55,138 bases of DNA from NCBI GenBank assembly GCA_029936315.1, contig JAPYTD010000001.1, forward strand, positions 163,451 through 218,588. The letters are read 5' to 3'. Below, in pieces: positions 9,901-17,812 of the stretch. The notes below the pieces were generated by a model. The model was not told the origin of the DNA. It ran no database searches and saw only the letters and a program-made list of their open reading frames with translations. How positions within the stretch are numbered: the first letter of the stretch is position 1; every line of letters begins with the position of its first letter. The DNA is from Planctomycetota bacterium (lineage in GTDB: Bacteria > Planctomycetota > UBA1135 > UBA2386). The translations under genes and the position numbers were made by a program.

Positions 9901-10346
9901 AGTTTGCCGTTGGCACTCGTCAGCTTGTCTTGCGTCAACACTTCCGGCAACAAGCCATACTTGCCTGGCGCGAACACCGCACTCTGCAGCCCCATGCCGA
10001 TCAACACCGCATAGGGCAACCAACCGTCCGGCCCCCACAACAACGTCAATGTGCCGAGCGCCATCAAGCACACTTCGGCGAACTTGGTCCAGACGATCAA
10101 ACTGCGCTTCGACACTCGATCCCCGAAGACCATGGCCGGGATCGAGCCCAGCATCAGTGGCAGGGTCAATGCAACCATGACGTTGCGGGTCACCTCTTGC
10201 TGCGCAAGCTCTCCTTGCTCCTTCACCGCCGCGATCCCGATCAACGTGATGATCATCTTGAACGCGTTGTCGTTGAACGCCCCGAAGAACTGGGTCGTCA
10301 GCAGGGAAGGCAACGGGAACGGTTTGGTGTTGGTGGCTGTAGTCAT
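6915..10346 (-). CDS. aas: Fused lysophospholipid transporter / 1-acyltransferase / acyl-ACP synthetase (LplT-PlsC-Aas type)
   Basis: A 1143-residue inner-membrane protein with three modules. Residues 10-420 are a 12-helix MFS transporter like LplT. Residues 425-630 are a PlsC-type acyltransferase with the NHVSFLD motif (His449, Asp454) and a later FAEGEISR. About 650-1143 are an AMP-dependent acyl-activating enzyme with the ATP loop LFSSGSTGEPKGIVLTH and GYGATECSPA. Together they would import lysophospholipid, activate a fatty acid and re-acylate the lipid. This full fusion is known in other bacteria. I use the ATG at 10346; a GTG at 10373 would add nine residues. A LysR gene is divergent and may control it. 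Confidence 0.92.
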   Translation of the reverse strand: MTTATNTKPFPLPSLLTTQFFGAFNDNAFKMIITLIGIAAVKEQGELAQQEVTRNVMVALTLPLMLGSIPAMVFGDRVSKRSLIVWTKFAEVCLMALGTLTLLWGPDGWLPYAVLIGMGLQSAVFAPGKYGLLPEVLTQDKLTSANGKLEAASFLAIILGTVGGGLLLDTFVGTNTGDSKYAIVWIAGLILTAFSLVGFFAAMRLPKVPPSGGKEPAKVIFKQAWSAVRGDRVLWRATLGTIAFWSIASLLGQDMMIYGKNVLGFSDTLAGLPFAIFAIGVGMGSLLAGRISRNRIETGLVPLGAIGLALSTALMGAFVPGRIGTMLLMVVLGVSSGLIVVPLNSLVQWRAPATCRGAVIAFVNMVSFAGMIVGNFSCTWLSAAGLDSAGILLAVAIVTFIATVWAIWLLPDALLRLLIVFVAHTLYRVRILGAEKMPKEGGAMLVPNHVSFLDCLFLLAATDRQIRFVVEQHWYERPLLKPFMKALGVIPISAAGGPRLVLRALRDAGKALDDGEVVCLFAEGEISRMGSTLPFRRGLKRIVKGRNAPIIPMHLDRVYGSLGSSRQGRLRWLPTKIPCPVTVSFGDPLSSEVRPEEVRVAVENLAESASQVRADELSPLHVAFVKSVRRAPWRHCLGDSQGKKLSRGASLAAAIVMARRLKRHWADQKNVGIMLPPSIAGALVAFAASLSGRASVSLNYTVGSAAMTSAVRQSGLRSLVTSRAFLERLPKEMLEGLEGLEMILLEDLMQDVGTFERLGGLMRALLLPMGSLERSCGAKRRVSRDDVAAILFSSGSTGEPKGIVLTHKNLQSNCNAIAQVLPAKPSDKLVGVLPMFHSFGNLALWYSVGQGAGMVFHPNPLEAGAVGHLVAMHGATVLIATPTFLQLYHRRCEPGQFGSLRLVLTGAEKLTEDLADSFADRFGLRPIQGYGATECSPAIAVCAPGYRAPGFYQSGSRRGSVGRPVPGVTVKVVDPDTREPMPMGEPGMILVRGANVMQGYLGRDELTEKAMHDGCYVTGDIGRMDADGFLFLTDRLSRFSKIGGEMVPHGLIEDNLQECTPRHDRAFAVCGIPDERKGERLAVLTTLSEAALSEVLEKMSNRGLPALFLPRKNQFVHVNELPLLGTGKLDLRKVKEVALAADT

Positions 10347-10639
10347 GATGGGCGCCTGTGGCGAACTCGACACAGGGAACTATCGCCTGCACCGTCGTAT
10401 TGTGTGCGACAGTTACAATGACCCATTTGTTAACGGGTGCTTAATGATTGCCAGCACGAACGCAGCTTGGCCCCGTCGGATGGGCCCCCCGGGCAAACAA
10501 TCACGATCGTGCATGCCGCGAGAGTAGAGGGATCGTGTGCACAGGCGCATGCGGATTCAGCAAAACCCCTGGGCTAGTCAAGCCATCACTTCGAGTCACG
10601 TTACACAACAATGGCGCCGCACTTGTTAAGCTCTGCTAC
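10347..10639. promoter_or_regulatory. Divergent intergenic region between aas-like gene and lysR
   Basis: A 293-base gap holding the promoters of two divergent genes. The heptamer TTGTTAA occurs at 10427-10433 (inside the palindrome GTTAAC) and again at 10623-10629 just before the LysR start. LysR proteins usually bind such divergent regions and their own promoter, so these are candidate operator parts. No convincing -35/-10 pair was found. Confidence 0.3.
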
Positions 10640-11515
10640 ATGGTCGATCTGCACCGCCTGGCTGGCTTCCACCTGGTAGCAACAGAAGGGGGCTACGCCA
10701 AAGCCGCCCGCGCCGCGTCCTACCCCATCACCCAGCCTGCCCTGCACCAGCAGGTGCGCAAGTTGGAAGCAGAGGTCGGCACCACTTTGCTCGAACGTGT
10801 CGGCAAGGGCCGCATGCAGCCGACACCCGCGGGCGAACACCTGATGCAATTCATCAAGCCGTTCTTTCGCGACTTGCCACGCGTCGTCGACAACGTGCGC
10901 GCCGGCGGCTTCGATGGCTCGCTTGCCATCCACGCCGAATCGCTCTTGATCCGCCAACTGCTACCGAGCTGGCTGATGACTCTGCGCAAGAAGCGGCCAA
11001 AGGCGCAACTACACCTGCAGGAACTGATCCAAGTCGACCTCAACATCCTGCGCAGCGGTTCGGCAGATGTGCTGATTGCGCACATCCCGGAGATCCCGGA
11101 CGACATCGCCACGCAGGTGATCGCGATCGTGCACGCTTGCCTCGTCGTGCCGCGCGAACGTGCGCCAAAGCGTGGACGCCCCAAGCTCGAAGAACTCAAC
11201 GACATGCCGTTCCTCAGTTACCCCGTCGACAGCCGGCAGTATGGCCTGCAACTGCAGGCGCTCGCGATGCACGGCATCACGCCGACATCCGCAATCGGCC
11301 TCGACACGGCCGACACGATTCTGGGCTATGTCGAATCAGGGCTGGGGTGGTCGTTGGTGCCAAGCCTCGATCCCGATGGCCCAAAGGGACGGCGCCTCAC
11401 AGCCTATCCATGGGGCAAGCCACGAATCACGTTTCCGGTCGTCATGGCGTGGCGTAAGGATGCGCCCGAACATCCGATGCTCGATGAAATGATCTCGTGC
11501 GCGCCGACGCCGTGA
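10640..11515 (+). CDS. LysR-family transcriptional regulator
   Basis: A 291-residue regulator of standard LysR length. The N-terminal winged helix-turn-helix is at about residues 3-62 (LAGFHLVATEGGYAKAARA, then QPALHQQVRKLEAEVGTTLL). The C-terminal substrate-binding fold follows from about 88, with a hinge at GFDGSLAIHAESLLIRQLLP. The ATG at 10640 fixes the family's usual start; the open frame extends upstream but into sequence unlike protein. It is divergent from the transporter/acyltransferase fusion gene, which is the natural target. The inducer is unknown; lysophospholipid or a fatty acid would be reasonable but is only a guess. Confidence 0.9.
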   Translation: MVDLHRLAGFHLVATEGGYAKAARAASYPITQPALHQQVRKLEAEVGTTLLERVGKGRMQPTPAGEHLMQFIKPFFRDLPRVVDNVRAGGFDGSLAIHAESLLIRQLLPSWLMTLRKKRPKAQLHLQELIQVDLNILRSGSADVLIAHIPEIPDDIATQVIAIVHACLVVPRERAPKRGRPKLEELNDMPFLSYPVDSRQYGLQLQALAMHGITPTSAIGLDTADTILGYVESGLGWSLVPSLDPDGPKGRRLTAYPWGKPRITFPVVMAWRKDAPEHPMLDEMISCAPTP

Positions 11516-11764
11516 GCATCCCGGCTCGCACCAGCGAGTGCGCTTCGAAAAAGGTCGCTAGCGCTACTAGCCGTTGGCCTTCGGCGCAGAGTTCGAATCA
11601 GGCTGGGGCATGCCACCGCCGACAACTGCACGGCTCGCGATGATCTTGAGACTCTCAAGCTAACGCCGATCTGCAGGCCGCAATCGACGCGTTTTCGCAA
11701 CCACCCAAGTGATCGCCCTTGTTCGCGGACGCGCCGCGGCACACGATGCGCCGCCGACTGCACC

Positions 11765-11983
11765 GTGACCGACACCCCCATCAAGAAGGTCTGGATCGAA
11801 GAGGGCTGCATCTCCTGCAAGCTCTGCGAAGACATCGCGCCCCAAGTGTTCGAAGTCCCAGACGACGAAGACTGCTTCATCAAGCCGGACGCCGCCGTGC
11901 ACTTTCAGCCGCTCGATGAAGACATCGTGCAGGCCGCTGACGACTGCCCAGTTGAAGTCATCCTAGTCGAGCGAGACGACTGA
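11765..11983 (+). CDS. Small single-cluster [4Fe-4S] ferredoxin
   Basis: A 72-residue acidic electron carrier starting at GTG. The cluster ligands are Cys15, Cys18 and Cys21 in GCISCKLCEDIAP, with the fourth Cys in ADDCPVEVI near residue 61. The spacing CxxCxxC plus a distant Cys-Pro is that of one-cluster ferredoxins. It is convergent with metH, 49 bases away. Electron donation to a nearby enzyme, for example reductive reactivation of methionine synthase, is possible, but nothing here proves it. The 249 bases before it hold no recognisable gene. Confidence 0.85.
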   Translation: MTDTPIKKVWIEEGCISCKLCEDIAPQVFEVPDDEDCFIKPDAAVHFQPLDEDIVQAADDCPVEVILVERDD

Positions 11984-12032
11984 GTTTCTCGAAGGGCGCA
12001 TCACCGATCTTGAGAAGCGCTGAACCATCGCG

Positions 12033-15000
12033 CTACGTCGTCACCGTGACGTTGAAGTACTTCGCCGCCGGGTGGTGGCAGATGACTGCCGATGTGCTCT
12101 GCTCCGGATCCAACTGAAACTCCTCGCTGAGTGACACGCCGATGCGCGATGCCTCAAGCAAAGGGAGCAACTTGTCCTGGTCCTCGATGTTCGGGCACGC
12201 CGGGTAACCAAACGAGTAGCGGCTGCCTTGGTACTTCTGCTTGAACAAGTCGCGGATGTCGTGCGCGTCTTCCGACGCAATGTCGAGTTGCTGACGCATG
12301 CGCTTGTGCCAGTACTCAGCGAGCGCTTCGGCGCCTTCGACCGACAGGCCATGGAAGTGCAGGTACTCGTCGTAACGGTTCTCGCGGAACAAGCGCTCAC
12401 TCTCCAAAGTCGCAACCGCGCCCATCGTCACGAGGGAAAATCCAACCACGTCGAGCTCGCCACTATCCTTCTTCCGGAAGAAGTCCGACAGGCACATGCG
12501 ACGTCCGCCCGGTTGGCGCGGGAAGTTGAAGCGGCTGATCTCAGTCTTGCGATCAACGGGATCAAGCACGACCAGCGCGTTCTGCTCGCTGTAGCACGGC
12601 CAGTAGCCGTAGACGACACGCGGTTCGAGGGTCTTGTCGACGCGCACCTTCTTGACGAGTTCGCGGAAGCGCGGTTCAACCGTCTTCTCGATGAACTTGT
12701 CGTAGGAGGCCTGCTCGCGCTTGCCTTGCTTGTATTGCCACTGCAGGCGGTAGAGCGCCTTCTTGTTGACGTATTGCAGGACAGTGCCCAGGTCGAGTTC
12801 TTCAGGAGTCACGACCGCGGGCCCCCAGAACGGCGGCTCCGGCACAACTGGTGACGGCTCCACCCCACTGTCGGCATATTCCGTGAACGCGTGCTTGAGC
12901 ATCTCGTCCTTCTCGGCGCGCGTCATACGCCGGTGGCTCGTGATGCGCTTGTTGGGACCGCTGCCGACGATACTGACGCCTTCGCCAACCGGCGAGTTCG
13001 TGATCGGCTTGGCCTTCGCACGCCCGGTCAGCTCATCCATGACGTGCAGGCCGGTGAACGCATCCTTGCCGTAGAAGACCCTGCCAGTCGTGTAGGCCGC
13101 GCCCAGATCCTGCTCGACGTAGGCGCGGTTCAGCGCTGCCCCGCCGCAGATGACCGGCGTAGTGATGCCGCGCGAACTCATCAGCTCGAGGTTCTCCTTC
13201 ATGACTACTGTCGACTTGACGAGCAGGCCACTCATGCCGATTGCGTCAGCCTTGTGCTCCTTGGCTGCCTCGAGGATCAGTTCTGCCGCCACCTTGATGC
13301 CGAGGTTGATGACCTTGTAGCCATTGTTGCTGACGACGATGTCGACCAGGTTCTTGCCGATGTCGTGTACGTCGCCGCGCACGGTCGCGAGCACCATGAC
13401 GCCCTTTTCTTCGCCATCGATCTTATCCATGAACTGCTCGAGATGCTTGACGGCGGTCTTCATCGCCTCGGCACTCTGCAGCACGAACGGCAACTGCATC
13501 TCACCGGCGCCGAACAGTTCGCCAACAACCTTCATGCCTCCGAGCAGGATGTCGTTGATGATCTCGAGCGGCGCGTACTTGCCACGCGCCTCGTCGAGGT
13601 GCTTGTCGATGTTGATCTTGTTGCCGTCGATGATGCGCTTCTTGAGTCGCTCTTCGACTGACAACTCCATCTCATCGGCACCCGACCCCATCTCAATTCG
13701 CTTGGCGCCAGTGAACCGCTCAATGAACTTGAACAGCGGGTCGTATCCCTCACTGCGGCGGTCGTAGATCAGATCGAGGGTTACCTGCTTGTCGGCCTCA
13801 TCGAGCTTGTGGGTCGGGATGATCTTGCTGGCATGCACGATCGCGGAATCGAGCCCGTGTTTGATCGCCTCAGCCATGTAGACCGAGTTGAGGATCTGGC
13901 GCGGATACGGATCGAGGCCGAAGCTGATGTTGCTGAGCCCAAGAATCGTGCGCACGCCTGGCAAGTGCTTCTTGATCAGCTCAATGCCCTTCAACGTCTC
14001 CAAACCGGCGCTTCGCGACGCTTCGTCGCCAGAGCCGATCGTGAACGTCAACGGGTCAAAGATCAGATCGCCCGGGTTCATGCCGTGCCGATTGACGACA
14101 ATGTCGTAGAGGCGCTTGGCAACCACCAGCTTGTGGTCGGCCGTCTTGGCCATGCCGTCTTCGTCGATCGTCAAGGCGACGAACATCGCGCCATAGCGGC
14201 GCGCAAGCTTGCACAACGCGTCGGCCTTGCCTTCGCCGTCCTCGAGATTGATCGAGTTGATGATCGCGCGTCCCGGAACAGCATGCAGAGCTTTTTCGAC
14301 AACGTCGATCTGCGTGCTATCGATCATCACCGGCGCTGTCACCTGTTGCACCATCGGCTGCAGCAGCTTCAGCATGTCGGCAGCTTCATCGCGACCAACG
14401 TAGGCAGAACAAATGTCGAGCACGTGCGAGCCTTCGTGCACCTGCTCTTTGGCCATGTGCAGCATGCCCTCGACATCGCCTGCCAACATCAGCTCGCGGA
14501 ACTTCCTGCTGCCGTTGGCATTCGTGCGCTCGCCAACAATCAAAGGCCCGGTGTCCTGGTCGAGAGTGGTCGCATGGAACAACGACGCCAACTGAGGTTC
14601 GTAGAACGTCGGCCGCGCCTCCGGCACCATGCCCTTGATCGCTTCGGCCATCGCCGCAACGTGATCCGGCGTCGTGCCACAGCATCCGCCGATCACGGCA
14701 ATACCATGCTCTTCGACGAAGCGCGCCTGGAACGTGGCGAGTTCCTTGGGGGTCAAGTCGTAGACCGCGTTGCCGCCGACGTTGCGCGGCAAGCCAGCGT
14801 TCGGCATGACCATGATGTGCCGCGTCGTCGTCTTGCCGAGGTGGCGCACAGACTCCTGCATCAGGTCTGGGCCCGTCGCGCAGTTGAGGCCAATCACGTC
14901 GACCGGCAGCGCTTCGAGCGTCGTGACCGCCGCGGCAATGTCACTGCCGACCAGCATCGTGCCGGTCGTCTCAATCGTCACGGTGCAAAAGATCGGCACT

Positions 15001-15581
15001 TCGCGGCCAAGCTCCTCCATCGCATCGCGCGAAGCGATGATGGCCAACTTGACCTGCAGGATGTCCTGACAGGTCTCAATGTTGAGGCAATCAACGCCAC
15101 CGGCAATCAGACCCTTGGCGTAGATCTTGTAGGACTCGAACAGTTCTTCGGTCGTGATGTGGCCGATCGTCACCAGCTTGGTGCCTGGCCCCATCGAACC
15201 CGCGACGAACAGCGCACGATCCGGCGTGCTCATGCGATCGGCAACGCGGCGAGCCAGCTTGGCCGCCATCTCATTGAGCTCGAATGAACGTTCGCCGATT
15301 TCAAACTCATCGAGCACGTACGACATGCCGCCAAACGTGTTGGTCTCCACCACGTCAGCACCGGCCGCGTAGTAGCGCTCATGAATCGCCTCGATGACAT
15401 CGGGACGCGTTTCGACGAGCAGTTCGTTACAGCCTTCGAGGCCGTTGAAATCGTCTAGGGTGAGGTCAGCGGCGTGGATTTGCGTCCCCATACCGCCGTC
15501 GAACACGAGCACGCGTTCGGTCAGGCTCTGCAGGATGGGGAACTGCTTTTGACGGGCGAGGAGGTCGAATCGAGCGGTCAT
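12033..15581 (-). CDS. metH: Cobalamin-dependent methionine synthase
   Basis: A 1182-residue full-length MetH that transfers the methyl group of 5-methyltetrahydrofolate to homocysteine. All four modules are present. The homocysteine-binding barrel is at about 5-320, with zinc ligands Cys234 (GLNCATGP) and Cys300-Cys301 (GGCCGTTPDH). The pterin-binding domain is at about 345-620 (GPLIVGERTNANGSRKF). The cobalamin cap and B12 domains are at about 635-880, with the cobalt-ligand His739 in RGDVHDIGKNL. The AdoMet-dependent reactivation domain is at about 920-1182 (FGYPACPNIED). The ATG at 15581 gives the expected start; a GTG at 15629 would add 16 residues. No cobalamin riboswitch is evident in the short 73-base leader. 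Confidence 0.97.
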   Translation of the reverse strand: MTARFDLLARQKQFPILQSLTERVLVFDGGMGTQIHAADLTLDDFNGLEGCNELLVETRPDVIEAIHERYYAAGADVVETNTFGGMSYVLDEFEIGERSFELNEMAAKLARRVADRMSTPDRALFVAGSMGPGTKLVTIGHITTEELFESYKIYAKGLIAGGVDCLNIETCQDILQVKLAIIASRDAMEELGREVPIFCTVTIETTGTMLVGSDIAAAVTTLEALPVDVIGLNCATGPDLMQESVRHLGKTTTRHIMVMPNAGLPRNVGGNAVYDLTPKELATFQARFVEEHGIAVIGGCCGTTPDHVAAMAEAIKGMVPEARPTFYEPQLASLFHATTLDQDTGPLIVGERTNANGSRKFRELMLAGDVEGMLHMAKEQVHEGSHVLDICSAYVGRDEAADMLKLLQPMVQQVTAPVMIDSTQIDVVEKALHAVPGRAIINSINLEDGEGKADALCKLARRYGAMFVALTIDEDGMAKTADHKLVVAKRLYDIVVNRHGMNPGDLIFDPLTFTIGSGDEASRSAGLETLKGIELIKKHLPGVRTILGLSNISFGLDPYPRQILNSVYMAEAIKHGLDSAIVHASKIIPTHKLDEADKQVTLDLIYDRRSEGYDPLFKFIERFTGAKRIEMGSGADEMELSVEERLKKRIIDGNKINIDKHLDEARGKYAPLEIINDILLGGMKVVGELFGAGEMQLPFVLQSAEAMKTAVKHLEQFMDKIDGEEKGVMVLATVRGDVHDIGKNLVDIVVSNNGYKVINLGIKVAAELILEAAKEHKADAIGMSGLLVKSTVVMKENLELMSSRGITTPVICGGAALNRAYVEQDLGAAYTTGRVFYGKDAFTGLHVMDELTGRAKAKPITNSPVGEGVSIVGSGPNKRITSHRRMTRAEKDEMLKHAFTEYADSGVEPSPVVPEPPFWGPAVVTPEELDLGTVLQYVNKKALYRLQWQYKQGKREQASYDKFIEKTVEPRFRELVKKVRVDKTLEPRVVYGYWPCYSEQNALVVLDPVDRKTEISRFNFPRQPGGRRMCLSDFFRKKDSGELDVVGFSLVTMGAVATLESERLFRENRYDEYLHFHGLSVEGAEALAEYWHKRMRQQLDIASEDAHDIRDLFKQKYQGSRYSFGYPACPNIEDQDKLLPLLEASRIGVSLSEEFQLDPEQSTSAVICHHPAAKYFNVTVTT

Positions 15582-15654
15582 TGAGAGAATCCGCGCAGCA
15601 CCATACGCCCCAAGCCCCAATGGCCGCACGGCTTTCTACCGAAGGACACGTCGA

Positions 15655-17589
15655 TCAGCGTTTGGTCATGCGCATTACGACGTGCCTGATCTGCTTCCCG
15701 ATCATCGTATCGACGATCACCGAACGGCGACCCGGGGCACTCACGTAACAGCGCAACGGGCCGTGCCGCAAACCTGAGATAGGCTGCCCCTTTCGCCACC
15801 GACACACATGGTCGCCAATGACACAGGTCACTTCGAGGTCGGCGACGCCTTCGATATCGAGCTGCAATTGGCCGCGAGGTGCACGAATGATCCACGGGCC
15901 CTCACCCTGCAAGACAGTTCGCCACGGCGCAGAGTTGTTCGATAGCCGCACCACCACCACATCACCAGAGACCAGGTCCGGACCACAGAAGGCGCCGTCG
16001 GGCGCGAGAGGAAAGCGGTGCGGATACCCGACCTTCTGATAGCCAGCTCGCGCGAAACCCACCACGGCGCCCGGCACGGGATGGCCGTCACCATCCAGAA
16101 CGCGAAGCTGTGCCGTCTTGCTCAGTTTGATCGAACCCAGGTTGACCCTCGCCTTCTGACCCAGGGCGGGCAGCATCGCCCAAACAAGGCGCGGCTGCAG
16201 ATCAGCCTGCACGGGCACGATTTCGACCAGATGCAAACCGATGCGCCAGGTTGCGATGGAGAAGCGCGCGACGGCGGCACGATCCTGATAGTGCTCGGCC
16301 ATTGCGACGCTGAAGCGTTGCCGCAAGAACACGCGGGCAGGAACTGGCTCGCCAGCTTCGCCGACGATGCGCCCAACTAAATGGGTTGGCTCAAACCACC
16401 GCAGCTCGATTGGTTCGCCGGGCAGTTCGCTCGCGTCGTCGTAAGCGAACGCGCGAGCATCCTGCATTTGAGCGGCTCCGTCATCGACCCACAGCTCAAT
16501 CACGAACGGGCCGCTGCTCGGAATCTGCAGAACCTTGGTGCCCTTGCACGGGCCAGCAGAGCTAGGCCAATCGCACGTCGCAATCAGCTGATCGTGCCCG
16601 ACGAGATTCACCTCGATCGTGCGCACCGTCGCAGCTTTCTGGTTGCGCGGCGGCTCGACGATCGTGCCTTCATGGGGCGAACTCCCATGTGGATCCGGCA
16701 GGCGCAGGGTGACCGGATAGCGCTCCGGTCCTTCGAACCAAATCTCGCGACCATCGGCAGTGCGCACGTGGCTCGCACCGACCTCCGGCTTCCCCCCAAG
16801 CAGACGGAACGTGCCATCGACCGCCGTCTTCGCCCACGGGCCGCGATGAACGTCGAGGGCCGCGACGTGGGCCCCTGCCACTGGGTGGCCTTTGTGGTCA
16901 ACAACCGTTCCATGCATTGCCGGCGACCAGTCGCAATCGATGACAACCGGCGGCGCGCCTGGCATCCATCGCACGCTGTCGTAGCCGAGGCCCAAACCTG
17001 TTCGCTGCACATACACATCGCCGATGTCCGAGTGCGGATCGATTTGCTTCAAGATCGCGATGCCGTTTGCATCGGTCACGGCATTGACCAGATCCGGCGT
17101 GTGGCCACAACCACCACAGAAGCCGATCGTGGCGCCCGTGGCGGGTCGGCCCTGCCAATCACGCACCAATACGGGCACATCAAACGGTCGCCCAACTCGC
17201 CAGATGTCACCCCCTTGGCCAACGCGCGCCGCGACTCCGTAGTCTCTGTGACGCAAGACCTGAATGTGCCACTTGCGCTCGATGTCGGCAACCGGTGCCC
17301 GCAACCAACCATCCTTGTCGGTCTGGACCTTGCGCGTGAACCAGAACTCGCCGGCCAGCGGCGTATCGCTCTCCCTGACGAAGTAGACGGCGGCGTTCGC
17401 AATCGGCGCGCCGGTCAGATCATCCACGACCCGAGACAAGACCCAGCTGCGATCCAACGGGTCCAACGCGCCGGGGAACAAGGCATCGGTCGATTCGATG
17501 CGGTCTTGCGCGTTCGCCGAAGCGACGGCGAACAGGCTCAACAGGATGCAGCGGCGGAGGGACAGAATCATGTGCGGGCGCCTAGCCAT
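15655..17589 (-). CDS. Exported protein with carboxypeptidase-regulatory-like (Ig-like) domains, function unknown
   Basis: A 644-residue protein. Two ATGs (17589 and 17571) precede a signal peptide ending near ASANAQ; either could be the start. The mature part contains repeated beta-sandwich motifs of the carboxypeptidase regulatory-like type, such as SRVVDDLTGAPIANAAVYFV, VVDHKGHPVAGAHVAALD and RVLDGDGHPVPGAVVGFA. These folds usually serve as structural or binding modules in exported proteins. No catalytic motif was found. It follows the sigma-fusion gene on the same strand, whose C-terminal half contains the same kind of domain, so the two may work together or share an origin; 223 bases with a fliN fragment separate them. 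Confidence 0.8.
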   Translation of the reverse strand: MARRPHMILSLRRCILLSLFAVASANAQDRIESTDALFPGALDPLDRSWVLSRVVDDLTGAPIANAAVYFVRESDTPLAGEFWFTRKVQTDKDGWLRAPVADIERKWHIQVLRHRDYGVAARVGQGGDIWRVGRPFDVPVLVRDWQGRPATGATIGFCGGCGHTPDLVNAVTDANGIAILKQIDPHSDIGDVYVQRTGLGLGYDSVRWMPGAPPVVIDCDWSPAMHGTVVDHKGHPVAGAHVAALDVHRGPWAKTAVDGTFRLLGGKPEVGASHVRTADGREIWFEGPERYPVTLRLPDPHGSSPHEGTIVEPPRNQKAATVRTIEVNLVGHDQLIATCDWPSSAGPCKGTKVLQIPSSGPFVIELWVDDGAAQMQDARAFAYDDASELPGEPIELRWFEPTHLVGRIVGEAGEPVPARVFLRQRFSVAMAEHYQDRAAVARFSIATWRIGLHLVEIVPVQADLQPRLVWAMLPALGQKARVNLGSIKLSKTAQLRVLDGDGHPVPGAVVGFARAGYQKVGYPHRFPLAPDGAFCGPDLVSGDVVVVRLSNNSAPWRTVLQGEGPWIIRAPRGQLQLDIEGVADLEVTCVIGDHVCRWRKGQPISGLRHGPLRCYVSAPGRRSVIVDTMIGKQIRHVVMRMTKR

Positions 17590-17708
17590 GCAACCACTGT
17601 ACCCACGTGAACGGACAGCCCCTCTGCCAGTTGAGAAGTACCGTTCATTGCCGCCGCGACCCGGGCTCAACCTCGAGCAGCGGCGACGATTTGGGTTACG
17701 CGTAGGCC

Positions 17709-17800
17709 TTAGACGTCGTCCACTAGGACGACTTCGCCGCGGGCGACTAGCTTGCCGTTGACACGCAGGTCGAACGTTGCGATCAACAACGGCCGCTCAT
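17709..17800 (-). pseudogene. fliN: fliN fragment, C-terminal part
   Basis: Directly after the stop of the sigma-fusion gene, the minus strand reads FDLRVNGKLVARGEVVLVDD and then stops (TAA at 17709-17711). This matches the C-terminal SpoA domain of the flagellar switch protein FliN, which normally continues with a few residues like NFGVR. The matching N-terminal part lies 2.5 kb upstream on the same strand at 20285-20501. No start or middle section is present, so this is a relic. Confidence 0.5.
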
Positions 17801-17812
17801 GCCGCCCTGCTG

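Noticed and set aside
11590..11610. TTCGAAT resembling a tRNA T-loop
   Set aside because: The flanking bases do not form a T-stem and no anticodon or acceptor stem was found on either strand.
11570..11665. Minus-strand open stretch before the ferredoxin gene (about 30 codons ending KANG-stop)
   Set aside because: It looks slightly protein-like and could be another gene tail, but I could not match it to any family.
13809..15287. Long open frame (492 codons) opposite metH
   Set aside because: An antisense shadow caused by GC-rich codon use; composition is Arg/His/Asp-rich and metH is certain.
16381..17610. Long open frame (409 codons) opposite the exported CpdR-like protein
   Set aside because: No domain, Arg-rich, fully overlapped by a gene with signal peptide and beta-sandwich motifs.
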